From the NCBI RefSeq assembly GCF_000235625.1, contig NZ_AGTR01000023.1, positions 1 to 64,000 of the forward strand: a DNA stretch of 64,000 bases, written 5' to 3'. The notes under the pieces are model-generated. The model ran no database searches, was not told where the DNA came from, and was given only the letters and a program-made list of their open reading frames with translations. The translations under genes were made by a program, and so were the position numbers. The stretch comes from Marinobacter manganoxydans MnI7-9. GTDB lineage: Bacteria > Pseudomonadota > Gammaproteobacteria > Pseudomonadales > Oleiphilaceae. Below are positions 51,379 through 60,864 of the stretch, piece after piece (the stretch's first letter is position 1; each line of letters starts with the position of its first letter).

Positions 51379-53946
51379 TCAGGCCATCGGGTCTGCAATC
51401 GGCAGTTTGAGGGTGAACGCAGAGCCTTCGCCCGGTTGCGACGACACCGAAATTTCCCCTCTATGCTTTTCAACAACGGTTTTGACGAAGGATAGTCCGA
51501 GTCCCGTTCCGTGGACTCCGGCCAGCTCAGTGCTTTTTTGACGCCGGTAACGGTCAAACAGGTGCGGCAGTTCCTCCGGATCGATACCGGTACCTTCATC
51601 GGCAATCGTCAAACAGGCCTGATGGCCAGCGCGGAAGACCTGAATGCTGACGTCTGATCCACTCGGGCTGTATTGAACGGCATTGGTCAGCAGGTTGATA
51701 ACGGCGCGCTCCAGAAGCTCTGCATTGCCTTTCAGCCACAAATCCTCGGTACCCTGTAACTGGAGTTGTATCTGCTTCTCTACAGCCTGCTCGCTGACGC
51801 TGTCACGGGCGTTCTCTACGATCGCCAGAAATTCGCATTCGTAGAACCGGGTTTCCGTTAATTGTTCCGCCCGGGCCAACTGCACGAATTCCTCGGCCAG
51901 GTGATAGCTTCTCCGGGCCAGCCGCCCCAGTTGTTCCAGCTGTTCCTGTTCAATGTGGCTGGGATCCCGTTTCAACTGTTCGATCAGGGCAAGCTGTGAA
52001 ACCAGAGGCGAGCGCACGTCATGGGAAATAAAGTCGATTGCCTCGCGGTGCTGGCGCTGCTGCTCCCGCAATTCCGAAATATCCGAAATATTGGCAATGA
52101 TGCCTTGCTGGTCGCTGTCTGGCAGCGAAAACGGTGCAAAATGAATCAGGAAATCTTTGTCGCGAATCCTGAGGTCTACGGTGCGGCTCTGTAATAGGGT
52201 CAGGGTGTCGGAAACGGTTTCATGCCAGGGTGGCGTTTCCCGCGGATCGTGTCCCTCCAGCAGTTTTACCAGGGGAAGGCCGGCCAGGCTCGGCATGGGC
52301 TCGCGGAACCATTCCTCTATGTGGCCGTTGGCAAAACGGATGACCCCCAGTTCGTCGGTCACGATGATACCGTCGGGCATGCGCTCAAAACTTCTCCGGA
52401 TGAACTGCTGCATGTGGTTCAACCGATCCGTGGCGATGCGGACCCGCTCGATTCGTGCAGAAATGTTTTCACTGGGTCTGGCTGCAGAATCCGCCGGTAC
52501 GGCTTGCTCAAGGTGAAGCCTGCGCAGATAGCGCTGGATGGCCTCGCGCCCGAGATCATTGGGTAACAGCAGGCCCAGGTGATAGCGGGTGCCGGCTCGC
52601 AATAGCTGAATCCAGCTGCGATTGCTGTCGTGAAACCAGTGCCCCGGAGTCAGGTCATCTGGAATATCGCTCTGTGACAGTCCACGTGCGGAGAGGATGT
52701 CGTTCTCCTCCATCAAAAGCCACCCTGTGGGGCGAAACAGGGCCTGGAAGTGCTCCAGAAGTTGTGTCGGGTTCCTTCCCGAGGGTGCGGGCAGTGCGAC
52801 CTGGGGACTTCTGGCCAGTTCGTCCAGTTGACGGTTCAAAAATCGGTTGGTCATGGCCAGTCGAAGGCCGCTGGATACAGGAAAGGCCAAGAGTGGAACC
52901 AGCAGTGCGTTTGCAAGGGGAAACCACCATCGCATCGTCAGCAGCACGAACAGATAGATTCCGAGCAGTCCCGCCAGAACCATCGCGCAGGCGAGAAGGG
53001 TTCGCGCAGGGCGCATGGGTGGCAGGGCGAGGGCGAGTATCAGGATGGTTGTCATGGCCAGCAGGGCAGACGCCCACGCCGGTGCCGGCTTAATCAACAA
53101 TCCCTGCATGTATGCCGACAACACGTTGGCGTGGAATTCAACGCCGGACATCGGACGGCTCAGCCCCGAGAAGGGCGTGGGCAGTATGTCGCCAAAACCG
53201 GCGGCTGTGGCACCGACAAAGACTATTTTGCCACTGAAGTGTTCGGGTGCGGCCGGCTGAGTGAGTACCTGCGAGAAAGAATACGACTGGAGAGAGCCGG
53301 CACCACCGATCAGGGGCACGGCACGGTATTGATCCCGGATATTGACATAGGAAGGCGTATCCCCGGCCTCCGGATTTTGTGGTCCAACACCGCTTGCGGC
53401 CAGCGCAAGGCTTGGCCAGAGCTGGTTCCCGAGGCCATTAAACAGGTAAAGACCTCTGGCAACGCCGTCGCTGTCCAGTTCCACATGAGCATGGCCCAGA
53501 CCGGCGGCCGCTGAAGCCAGCACTCCAACCGGCAATTGTTCGCTTAACAGGTACTGGGAGGTGGGAGGCGACAGATAGACTGGCAGAATAACGTTGCCGT
53601 GACTTCGCATCTGTTCTGCCAGTTGCTGGTCGTCTGGCGACGGTTCGGCGAACAGAATATCGAACACAATGGTTTTTGCGCCTGCCTCGTTGAGCTTGGC
53701 AATGAGCTCAGCGTGCAGATTACGGGGCCAGGGCCAGCGGCCCAGGCGATTCAGGCTCAGCTCGTCGATCGTCACCAGAACCACCTCGTCCGAGGCTTCC
53801 AGTGGATTCGAGGTGATGGCTTGGTCGTACAGCCAGTAATCCAGGCGTTGAGGTAGTTCGGTTGTCTGGATAAGCAGGAGCAGTGCCAGCAGTATCAGGC
53901 CCAGAGTCCAGGGGGTCGTTTTAATTGGCAGCCAATCCCGGTTCAT
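51379..53946 (-). CDS. CHASE2-domain sensor histidine kinase
   Basis: A membrane histidine kinase of 855 residues: helix 1 (LGLILLALLLLIQTTEL), a periplasmic CHASE2 domain (about 35-285, with VVLVTIDELSLNRLGRWPWP), three helices, a PAS domain (about 515-620, with PDGIIVTDELGVIRFANGHI), HisKA with the phospho-histidine in FISHDVRSPL, and HATPase with NLLTNAVQYSP and GTGLGLSFVKTV. It is the last gene of an operon with a FecR/LysM protein and an OmpR-type regulator, 33 bp after the former. CHASE2 ligands are unknown. The kinase surely signals to the regulator two genes upstream. Confidence 0.93.
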   Translation of the reverse strand: MNRDWLPIKTTPWTLGLILLALLLLIQTTELPQRLDYWLYDQAITSNPLEASDEVVLVTIDELSLNRLGRWPWPRNLHAELIAKLNEAGAKTIVFDILFAEPSPDDQQLAEQMRSHGNVILPVYLSPPTSQYLLSEQLPVGVLASAAAGLGHAHVELDSDGVARGLYLFNGLGNQLWPSLALAASGVGPQNPEAGDTPSYVNIRDQYRAVPLIGGAGSLQSYSFSQVLTQPAAPEHFSGKIVFVGATAAGFGDILPTPFSGLSRPMSGVEFHANVLSAYMQGLLIKPAPAWASALLAMTTILILALALPPMRPARTLLACAMVLAGLLGIYLFVLLTMRWWFPLANALLVPLLAFPVSSGLRLAMTNRFLNRQLDELARSPQVALPAPSGRNPTQLLEHFQALFRPTGWLLMEENDILSARGLSQSDIPDDLTPGHWFHDSNRSWIQLLRAGTRYHLGLLLPNDLGREAIQRYLRRLHLEQAVPADSAARPSENISARIERVRIATDRLNHMQQFIRRSFERMPDGIIVTDELGVIRFANGHIEEWFREPMPSLAGLPLVKLLEGHDPRETPPWHETVSDTLTLLQSRTVDLRIRDKDFLIHFAPFSLPDSDQQGIIANISDISELREQQRQHREAIDFISHDVRSPLVSQLALIEQLKRDPSHIEQEQLEQLGRLARRSYHLAEEFVQLARAEQLTETRFYECEFLAIVENARDSVSEQAVEKQIQLQLQGTEDLWLKGNAELLERAVINLLTNAVQYSPSGSDVSIQVFRAGHQACLTIADEGTGIDPEELPHLFDRYRRQKSTELAGVHGTGLGLSFVKTVVEKHRGEISVSSQPGEGSAFTLKLPIADPMA

Positions 53947-53979
53947 GAGCCCTGCTGTGTGGTTCGGTCGATCAACGGA

Positions 53980-55617
53980 TTATTCCAGGTACAATTCCCT
54001 CCCTGGTCCCCAACGGCTTTGCAGTGGACCATCAGAAAGAGCTTTCAGGCGCACAAAATACCGCCTTCCGGGAATAAGACGCAAGGCTGCCGTGGTATCA
54101 GGCAGTGTTGCCTCCTTGATGATATTGTTGAAGCCCGGCTCCTCCGAGAGTTGCAGTCGGTATTCTGCCGCCGTGTCTACCTTCTCCCAGAACACCCTTA
54201 CCTGGCTGTCGATGTAGTTCACGCTGATGATCCGAACCGGAGGCAGGCTGCCATTGACCACCAGCTCCCGCGGCTGCGTTGTAGCAACTGAATTGCCGCC
54301 TGCTTCGGTCACCACGCGCCAGTAATACTTGCCAGGCCCAAGCGGGCGTGAGGGCAGGGCAGCCGTTTCGGGTGCCCACTCGCTGGTGGCGATCAGGTTC
54401 CGGAAATCCTGATCTTCGGCTATCTCTACCCGAGCCACTTCATTGTCGCCGTTAAGCTGCCAGCGAAACTCGGGCATATCGTCGTTGACGGTGCCCCCAT
54501 CTTCCGGAGCAACCAGGCTGGCAGTCCTGGCCTGAAGATCGACTTCCAGCGGGACGACGCGTGGCATCCCCGCCGTGCCGCGAGTATCGAGTGCCGCCAG
54601 GTGTACCTCATAGCTGCCATTATCCAGTTGCCCGATATCAAAGCTGTTGCCTGTCAGTTTTCGGCTTTCTACCCAGCGGCCTGTGTCGCTTTCGAAGATG
54701 TCCACCCGGTGCATGGGGGCGCGACTTTCCTGCCAGGTCATGGTGGTGGGCAGTTGGGTCAGTCTCGGTGGCAGTGGATCGAGCGCCGGCGCTGGCGGTA
54801 GGCGGCGAATGCTCAGGCCGTCATTGTTAGTGGTGGACAGGCTGGCTCCGAAACCCGCAGGGATCCGGCGGGTCTTGCCGGGGGCCCCGAAGTCAACGTC
54901 GCCCTCGGTTACCTGCAGGCGAGTGCCCTCTGCCGATGTCTGGAGTGAAAATGCGGTACCTCTCACGGCGGCGACGGCCGAAGGCGTTTCAATCTCGAAT
55001 CGTGCGCCTCCCTCCATGACCGGCTTCACTCGGGTGTGGATCTCGCCCCTGTCGAGTCGGAGTCTGGTATCGACCATGCCGGCTTTGCCGTATTGGGTCA
55101 GGCGATTGAAGATGAGTCGAGAATTCGGAGAAATCCTTACTTCCGAGCCGTCCGCCAGTTCAATGGTGGCGGTCCCGGACGCGGACAGAATTTCATCACC
55201 AACGCGGATGAGGGCGTCTTCACTCAGGGGTGTTTTCCGACCGGTATTTCCGGAAATCAGCTGTACGGTTCCGGTGACCGATGTCGCCCGCGCCGGCTGA
55301 GGTTGGCGCTTTAGCCAGGCAAGGGGAATTCGCACACTGTCGCCGGCACCCAGAATGGCACCGTTGCCAATCTTGTTGTATTGCAGAAGGCGACTCGCGG
55401 GATAATTGGGTGCGAGCAGGTCGTTGGCCACTTCCGAAAAGCTTTCTCCCGGCCGCAAGGTGTAGATCCACTCGGGCACCGGGTTGGCCGACGAAACGTC
55501 AGAATGCCCGGCTGAACCGCGCGTTACCGAAAGCTCGGCAGCCGCGGGGGCAGCCCAGGCAAGCAGTGAAAGGATCAGCAGCAGTGCCGGTAATCGCGGA
55601 GCCGGGCTGTCAGTCAT
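53980..55617 (-). CDS. Periplasmic LysM-FecR protein
   Basis: A secreted protein of 545 residues. The signal peptide LPALLLILSLLAWAAPAAA is followed by a LysM-like peptidoglycan-binding domain (about 45-100, YTLRPGESFSEVANDLLAPN), a FecR domain (about 110-240, with GTATIELADGSEVRISPNSR and TPSAVAAVRGTAFSLQTSAE) and two or three fibronectin-like repeats. The start at 55617 overlaps the regulator stop by 8 bp. It lies between a regulator and a CHASE2 kinase and could present a cell-wall signal to the kinase; that is inferred from the layout. Confidence 0.88.
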   Translation of the reverse strand: MTDSPAPRLPALLLILSLLAWAAPAAAELSVTRGSAGHSDVSSANPVPEWIYTLRPGESFSEVANDLLAPNYPASRLLQYNKIGNGAILGAGDSVRIPLAWLKRQPQPARATSVTGTVQLISGNTGRKTPLSEDALIRVGDEILSASGTATIELADGSEVRISPNSRLIFNRLTQYGKAGMVDTRLRLDRGEIHTRVKPVMEGGARFEIETPSAVAAVRGTAFSLQTSAEGTRLQVTEGDVDFGAPGKTRRIPAGFGASLSTTNNDGLSIRRLPPAPALDPLPPRLTQLPTTMTWQESRAPMHRVDIFESDTGRWVESRKLTGNSFDIGQLDNGSYEVHLAALDTRGTAGMPRVVPLEVDLQARTASLVAPEDGGTVNDDMPEFRWQLNGDNEVARVEIAEDQDFRNLIATSEWAPETAALPSRPLGPGKYYWRVVTEAGGNSVATTQPRELVVNGSLPPVRIISVNYIDSQVRVFWEKVDTAAEYRLQLSEEPGFNNIIKEATLPDTTAALRLIPGRRYFVRLKALSDGPLQSRWGPGRELYLE

Positions 55618-56344
55618 TGGCTGCCCTGGCGGGTTCGTCGACGTCAAAGGCCTGGTCCTGCGCCTTCATGGCCTCCAGTCGGTAGCCCCGCTGGTAAATG
55701 GTCTTGATGCGGAAGCCGTTTTCCGGGTTCAGGCCGAGACGACGGCGCAGTCGGCTCATATGCGTGTCTACGGTACGGGTATTGATATCCCGCGCCAGAC
55801 CCCAGACGCGCTCAAGCAGCATTTCCCGAGTCAGCAGCCGGCCCTGGTTCTGGAACAGGAACAGGGTCAGATCGAAATCCTTGTCGGTCAGCGTCAGTTC
55901 TTCACCATGGAGTGCAATGACCCTTTGCTGCGTGTTGATTTCGAACGGACCATAGCGAAGCACTTCCTTTTCGCTGTCAGGATTGGAGCGTCTCGCCAGA
56001 GCATTGATGCGCGCGCCCAATTCCGCCGCACGGGCCGGCTTGGCCAGGTAATCGTCGGCGCCGGCATCCAGAGCCCGAACAATATCTGCCTCGCTGTCCC
56101 GCTGGGTGAGAAACACGACTGGAATCGGCCAGTTCAGCTGGGCGCGAACGCTCTCGAGAACATCAATGCCGGTCATGTCCGGAATCTGCCAATCCAGAAT
56201 CAGGAGGTCATAGCTGCGGTGCAGAACCGCGCTCAGGAAATTTTGGCCGGTCGGGAAGCTGTCGCAGTGGTGCCCGCTTTCAGACAGAATTGACTGGATG
56301 TGCTGTGCCTGTTCGGTTTCATCTTCAAGCAAAGCAATACGCAT
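55610..56344 (-). CDS. OmpR/PhoB-family response regulator
   Basis: A 244-residue two-component regulator. The receiver domain has E7/D8, acceptor D51 in LLILDWQIPDMTG and the lysine in DDYLAKPA. The C-terminal winged helix shows ELTLTDKDFDLTLFLFQNQG, LTREMLLERVWG, VDTHMSRLRRRLGL and FRIKTIYQRGYRLE. It heads the operon with the LysM-FecR protein and the CHASE2 kinase and overlaps the next gene by 8 bp. Targets are unknown. Confidence 0.94.
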   Translation of the reverse strand: MRIALLEDETEQAQHIQSILSESGHHCDSFPTGQNFLSAVLHRSYDLLILDWQIPDMTGIDVLESVRAQLNWPIPVVFLTQRDSEADIVRALDAGADDYLAKPARAAELGARINALARRSNPDSEKEVLRYGPFEINTQQRVIALHGEELTLTDKDFDLTLFLFQNQGRLLTREMLLERVWGLARDINTRTVDTHMSRLRRRLGLNPENGFRIKTIYQRGYRLEAMKAQDQAFDVDEPARAAND

Positions 56345-56455
56345 TAAGCCTCTCCCGGAGTGTCGCTCTCTTGCCTGGTATCGAGCAGAGCTTTCAATGG
56401 ACTACTCTGCTATATCAATCAATTATCACAAAATGTGGATCTGCGTTCAGTATCG

Positions 56456-58639
56456 TTATGTAGACTTGCGTAAACGGACTGAAGGCTTTCCGTTGTCGTC
56501 GTCCAGTGTTTGTCGGCAGCCGGGGAAATTACTGCAGCCCCAGAACCAGCCTTTTTTCCCTTTTCGTCGCACCAGGGGCGAGAAACAGTGGGGGCATGGA
56601 ATGGGTTTCTGGCCAGTGCCATCCTGAGGCGTGGCTTCTTCCAGCGGTCGGGTGCCCCGGCAATCCGGGTAGCGGGTGCAGGCAAAAAAGCGGCCGAATT
56701 TGCCCTCTCGCTCCAGCATCGGGGCGCGACATTTGGGGCAGTGGGGCTGTGCCTCTGGCGAGGTTGTGCCGATGCTCTCCGAGTCGACGGTCGGGCGGCC
56801 CTGGGGCCTGGCCAGAAAGCCGCGGATCTCCTCTTTGAGGGTATCCAGAAACTTTCTGGGGTCGCCCTCGCCACGGCGAATGCTCTCCAGGTTGGCTTCC
56901 CAGACGGCCGTGCGATCCGGCTTGCTGACCGATTCGGGCAAAGCACTGATCAACGCCTTGGCTTTGTCGGAGGCGCGGATATGCCGACTGTCGCGGTACA
57001 GGTAATCGCGCTTGAACAAGGTATCGATGATCGCAGCCCGGGTTGCTTCGGTGCCCAGGCCATCGGTCTCGCGTAGGGTTTTGCGAAGTTCGGTATCGGT
57101 TACAAATCGGGCAATGTTGGTCATTGCCGAGAGCAGGGTCGCGTCGGTGAAATGCTGGGGCGGCTGGGTTTTGCGCTCGCTGAGGTTGCTATCGTCGCAG
57201 AATACCGGTTCGCCTTTTTCCAGTCTGGGAAGCGGTGCCTTCTCCGGTTCCTTGCGAGCTTCTCGCAGTTTCAGTTCCAGCGTTTTCCAGCCGGGCACCA
57301 GGATGGCCGTTTCCGTCGCGCGGAATTCGTGCTCTGACACTCGTACCGTTAGCTTACCCTCCCTGTGCACGGCATCGGGCGCGAACTGCATCAGATAGTA
57401 CCGGCTGATCAGTCCGTAGATTTTTTCTTCCGCGTCACTGAGTTTGCCGTTCGGCGTCGGGCGGCTGGTTGGGATAATAGCGTGGTGGGCGTCGACCTGT
57501 TTGTCGTTCCACGCGGAAGTCCTGCGGCCAAGGTCTGCGCCGTTGCAGGCTTGCTCCAGATCCGGTGCCACTCGGGCAATGGCTCTTATCACCTGCTCCC
57601 GCTGGCTGTAGTGGCCTTCCGGTAAAAACCGGCAATCTGATCGCGGGTAGGTGATGAGCTGGTGGCGCTCGTAAAGATTCTGGGCGGTATCCAGGACGTC
57701 TTTGGCACCCATGCGGAATAGCCGGCCTGCTTCAATTTGCAGGGCCGACAGGGAAAACGGCAGCGGTGGCGCTTCCGACCGATCCCGAAAGCGGGACTCG
57801 GTGATGGTGCCGGGTCGGTTTCGAACGCTGTCGGCAATCTGTTCAGCGACTTCCCGGTTGAGCAGGCGGTTCTCTTCATCCAGGTAATCCTGGAACTGCT
57901 CGTTGGGCTGCCAGCGGGCGGTGAAGGTTTGCTGGTCGGCTTCTTCCTCCTGAGCCCTGAACCTTGCTTCAATGCGGTAATAGGGCTTGGGCTGGAAGTG
58001 TTCGATGGTATTGTCACGTTCAACCACAAGGCCAAGTACCGGAGTCTGTACCCGGCCAACGGAATAGACCCCCTGTTCACCCTGCCGCTGATAACTGAGG
58101 GTATAAAATCGGGTCAGGTTGATGCCATAGAGCCAGTCGGCGCGTTGTCTGGCCAGGGCGGAATGGGATAACCGACGGAATTCCCGGTTGTCCCTGGGGC
58201 TCTGGATCGCCCGGGCCACGGCCGCTGGCGTCAAATCGTTGATCAGTATCCGTTGAACCGGGGCGCTGGCACCGAAATAGCGGATAACTTCGTCCACCAG
58301 CAGCTGGCCTTCCCGATCCGGGTCGCCAGCATGAATAATGGTCTTGGCCTGGCGAATCAGCGATTCCAGCACCTTTAATTGTTGCTGAACACTGTCCTTG
58401 GGCATGACCTCCCATTTGTCGGGAAACATCGGCAGGTCTTCCTGGCGCCATTTCTTCCAAGCGGGGTTATAGCGTGCAGGTTCTGCCGGTTCCAGCAGGT
58501 GGCCGATGCACCAGCTAACGGTGGCAGCATTTTCGCCAGTGCCACAGCGTATCCAGCCCTGGCCTTTCTGGTGAGGGCCAGGGAGGGCAGCGGCGATGGC
58601 GCGGCCGAGACTTGGTTTTTCGGCGATGTACAGGTGCAT
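56456..58639 (-). CDS. topB: DNA topoisomerase III
   Basis: A type IA topoisomerase that decatenates and relaxes DNA, 727 residues. The TOPRIM domain starts MHLYIAEKPSLGRAIAAALP and has the acidic HAGDPDREGQLLVDE. The core shows YSVGRVQTPVLGLVVERDNT, and the active-site tyrosine is in LITYPRSDCRFLP. The C-terminus carries two four-cysteine zinc ribbons (CPKCRAPM...CTRYPDC and CPHCFSPL...CSNFPGC), which makes it longer than E. coli TopB. The start at 58639 gives the standard N-terminus; the frame runs open upstream through the inverted repeat. Confidence 0.95.
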   Translation of the reverse strand: MHLYIAEKPSLGRAIAAALPGPHQKGQGWIRCGTGENAATVSWCIGHLLEPAEPARYNPAWKKWRQEDLPMFPDKWEVMPKDSVQQQLKVLESLIRQAKTIIHAGDPDREGQLLVDEVIRYFGASAPVQRILINDLTPAAVARAIQSPRDNREFRRLSHSALARQRADWLYGINLTRFYTLSYQRQGEQGVYSVGRVQTPVLGLVVERDNTIEHFQPKPYYRIEARFRAQEEEADQQTFTARWQPNEQFQDYLDEENRLLNREVAEQIADSVRNRPGTITESRFRDRSEAPPLPFSLSALQIEAGRLFRMGAKDVLDTAQNLYERHQLITYPRSDCRFLPEGHYSQREQVIRAIARVAPDLEQACNGADLGRRTSAWNDKQVDAHHAIIPTSRPTPNGKLSDAEEKIYGLISRYYLMQFAPDAVHREGKLTVRVSEHEFRATETAILVPGWKTLELKLREARKEPEKAPLPRLEKGEPVFCDDSNLSERKTQPPQHFTDATLLSAMTNIARFVTDTELRKTLRETDGLGTEATRAAIIDTLFKRDYLYRDSRHIRASDKAKALISALPESVSKPDRTAVWEANLESIRRGEGDPRKFLDTLKEEIRGFLARPQGRPTVDSESIGTTSPEAQPHCPKCRAPMLEREGKFGRFFACTRYPDCRGTRPLEEATPQDGTGQKPIPCPHCFSPLVRRKGKKGWFWGCSNFPGCRQTLDDDNGKPSVRLRKST

Positions 58640-58748
58640 GGGGTTTGGGTGTTTTGGAATCGGGATGGGAATGTGGCGCTTTGGCTTTATGGTGTCAAGG
58701 CTCTCGGGTGTGTCCTGTATGTGTAGTAGACTGAGGGTGTTGGTGGAG

Positions 58749-58857
58749 GCGGCTGTGAAGATGGCTTTCCCAAAAGACGCCGTGAACCCATCCATGGGGG
58801 CTTGGTGCTGCCATCCTTGGCAACACACACTTTTGGGAAAGCCATCTCCACACCCGC
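58749..58857. repeat. Structured inverted-repeat element, copy 2
   Basis: Outer arms of 28 bp (58749-58776 and 58830-58857, two mismatches) contain GATGGCTTTCCCAAAAG and its inverse. Inside are CCCA-TCCA-TGGG (58787-58798) and GTGCTGCCA-TCCT-TGGCAACAC (58805-58826, one mismatch). The plan, arm length and loops match copy 1 at 44289, while stems differ in sequence yet pair. It lies between divergent topB and bolA. Confidence 0.9.
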
Positions 58858-58916
58858 TTCTGACCGTTCGCCATTCGCCCTCTTCCATCAGGGTTGAGCT
58901 GTAGGAGTCTCGAAAC

Positions 58917-59273
58917 ATGAAGATCCAGAATGCAATTGAAACCAAGCTGAACGACGCCTTCGATGCGCGTGTGCTTCAGGTGGAGAACGAGAGCCACAAG
59001 CACAGTGTGCCTCCTAATTCTGAAACTCATTTCAAGGTGACCCTGGTGTCGCCGGAATTTGAGGGGCAGATGAGGGTGCGGCGGCATCAGGCGATTTACA
59101 AGGTGCTTGCCGAGGAACTGGCGGGGCCGGTTCATGCGCTGGCGTTGCATCTATACTCACCGGAAGAATGGGAGGCGACGGGGCAGTCGGCGCCGGAATC
59201 TCCGAATTGTATGGGCGGGTCGAAGAAAGATCCGGCGATGGCGACGCGGACCGCACAGGGAGAGGGTTCATGA
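58917..59273 (+). CDS. bolA: BolA family protein
   Basis: A 118-residue BolA-like protein. The core is typical: MKIQNAIETKLNDAFDARVL, the conserved histidine region NESHKHSVPPNSETHFKVTL, and RVRRHQAIYKVLAEEL with the final HALALHLYSPEEW. BolA proteins partner monothiol glutaredoxins in iron-sulfur handling and affect cell shape and motility. The last 27 residues are an unconserved tail. The stop overlaps the next start (ATGA). Confidence 0.92.
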   Translation: MKIQNAIETKLNDAFDARVLQVENESHKHSVPPNSETHFKVTLVSPEFEGQMRVRRHQAIYKVLAEELAGPVHALALHLYSPEEWEATGQSAPESPNCMGGSKKDPAMATRTAQGEGS

Positions 59274-59893
59274 GTCAGTTTTTCCAGATTCATCCGGAGA
59301 CGCCACAGAAGCGTCTGATCAATCAGGCGGTGGATATTCTGCGTCGTGGCGGGGTGATCGTGTATCCCACGGATTCAGCCTATGCCATTGGCTGTCACCT
59401 GGGTGACAAGCAGGCGGCGGATCGGATCAAGCGGATTCGCCGTCTGGATGACAAGCACAACTTCACCTTGGTGTGCCGGGATCTTTCGGACATCGGGGTC
59501 TATGCCAAGGTGGACAACACCCAGTACCGGTTGCTGAAGAATTTCACGCCCGGGCCCTACACTTTCATTCTGGATGCCACCAGTGAAGTGCCCCGGCGGC
59601 TGCTTCATCCCAAACGCCGGTCAGTAGGCGTCCGTGTGCCGGACAATGCCATTGTTCAGGAGCTGTTGGGCGAGCTTGGTGAGCCCATCATGAGTAGCAC
59701 TCTGATTCTGCCGGGCGAAACCGATCCGATGACAGACCCTTATGAAATCCGGGAAACCCTGGAGCATGAGCTGGATCTGATTATCGACGGGGGATTCTGC
59801 GGTATGGAAGCGACCACGGTCGTGGACTTTACCGGCGAGGCTCCGGTGGTTACCCGTGTTGGTAAGGGGGATCCGGCGCCTTTCGAGGTCTGA
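59270..59893 (+). CDS. yciO: YciO/YrdC/Sua5 family protein
   Basis: A 207-residue protein of the YrdC fold. MSQFFQIHPETPQKRLINQA, GGVIVYPTDSAYAIGCHLGD, KRIRRLDDKHNFTLVCRDLS and VGVRVPDNAIVQELL are typical of the YciO branch. TsaC/Sua5 relatives make threonylcarbamoyl-AMP for tRNA t6A; YciO is less active and its role is not clear. It overlaps bolA by 4 bp and is translated with it. Confidence 0.92.
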   Translation: MSQFFQIHPETPQKRLINQAVDILRRGGVIVYPTDSAYAIGCHLGDKQAADRIKRIRRLDDKHNFTLVCRDLSDIGVYAKVDNTQYRLLKNFTPGPYTFILDATSEVPRRLLHPKRRSVGVRVPDNAIVQELLGELGEPIMSSTLILPGETDPMTDPYEIRETLEHELDLIIDGGFCGMEATTVVDFTGEAPVVTRVGKGDPAPFEV

Positions 59894-59914
59894 TTCTCCT
59901 GATCCGTCTTTCCT

Positions 59915-60580
59915 TTATGCCCGGGCGTTCAGATTAAAGGCGTACGCCCGGCTATTCCCTGCAGCTTCGATTTGCTCGGCACTCACTGAGCGGCGCATGG
60001 TGTCGTAACGGTGCACGAGGTCCTGCAGGCCGTTAAATTGCTGGTTCTCGCTGATCAGTGTGTCCAATAGCGGGTTATTCACCCCGTACGCCTGATTCAG
60101 TTTGAGCGCATTGTCCATGAAATGCAGCGTTGGCTCGTTAACGCTGAGGCGATTGAACGCTTCCTTGAAGTTTTTGTTTACGTTCAGGTCTTTTTCAATC
60201 TGGATGCGAGTGTTGTCTGCGATTTTCCCTTCCACCGCAACGCTGCCATTCTCCGTTTTGCTCACGTTCAATGCGGTTGCCGGGTGCAGGTTGTATTCGG
60301 CAAGTTTGTGCCGCAGTGTTTCTCGAACGAAGGCAAGATCCTGCCCCACAGTTTGTTTGTAGTCGGTCATGGCCAGTCGGCGGGCTTTCAGCCGTGAGAG
60401 GTCAGACTGGTTGTTCTCCGAGGGTGTAAAACGGTCATCGCCAGGTGTCGGCTCGGTTTCCATGGCCTTTGCCTGTGCTTTGCCGGGCGCGGCTTCCGGC
60501 CCTGTTGAAGGCGTCTGGCGCCTTTCCATGGCCTGCTGGAACTGGGTGCTCGCCCGGATCAGAGATGTCAGTAGGGACAT
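59915..60580 (-). CDS. Hypothetical helical protein
   Basis: A 221-residue protein. Residues 1-75 are polar and disordered (Pro/Thr/Glu-rich, for example RRQTPSTGPEAAPGKAQAKA). Residues 90-221 form a helical domain with TDYKQTVGQDLAFVRETLRH, ALNVSKTENGSVAVEGKIAD and FNRLSVNEPTLHFMDNALKL. A DUF5610-like link is possible but not certain. A strong AAGGAGGA ribosome site precedes the ATG at 60580, 10 bp away. It stands alone, next to a chemoreceptor gene on the opposite strand. No signal peptide or membrane helix is seen. Confidence 0.65.
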   Translation of the reverse strand: MSLLTSLIRASTQFQQAMERRQTPSTGPEAAPGKAQAKAMETEPTPGDDRFTPSENNQSDLSRLKARRLAMTDYKQTVGQDLAFVRETLRHKLAEYNLHPATALNVSKTENGSVAVEGKIADNTRIQIEKDLNVNKNFKEAFNRLSVNEPTLHFMDNALKLNQAYGVNNPLLDTLISENQQFNGLQDLVHRYDTMRRSVSAEQIEAAGNSRAYAFNLNARA

Positions 60581-60864
60581 GGATGGGTTTCCTCCTTCGG
60601 TCAACCGGAGTGCGGTTTCCGAACAGTCAGCGTTGGGAATCACGAATGCTTGTCATCATGCTCTGCAGCTTTCAGGCCAACTCGATGAAGTCCCGGGCTG
60701 AGGGCTCCCTCCTTCCTTCATGTGTAAACGACTTTTCCCGGATCTGATCTGGGTCAGGAAATAATTGACGCATATCTATAAAGTTTGGCGACAGTTAGTT
60801 GTCATCACGAAACGTCAAAACAACGTCCTGGCCGCATGCCGCGCGGTCTCTGTGTCGGGTTACC

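Noticed and set aside
60777-60808. Sigma-28 promoter of the chemoreceptor gene
   Set aside because: TAAAGTTT is a perfect -35 match, but the -10 (GTTGTCAT) fits the consensus at few positions.
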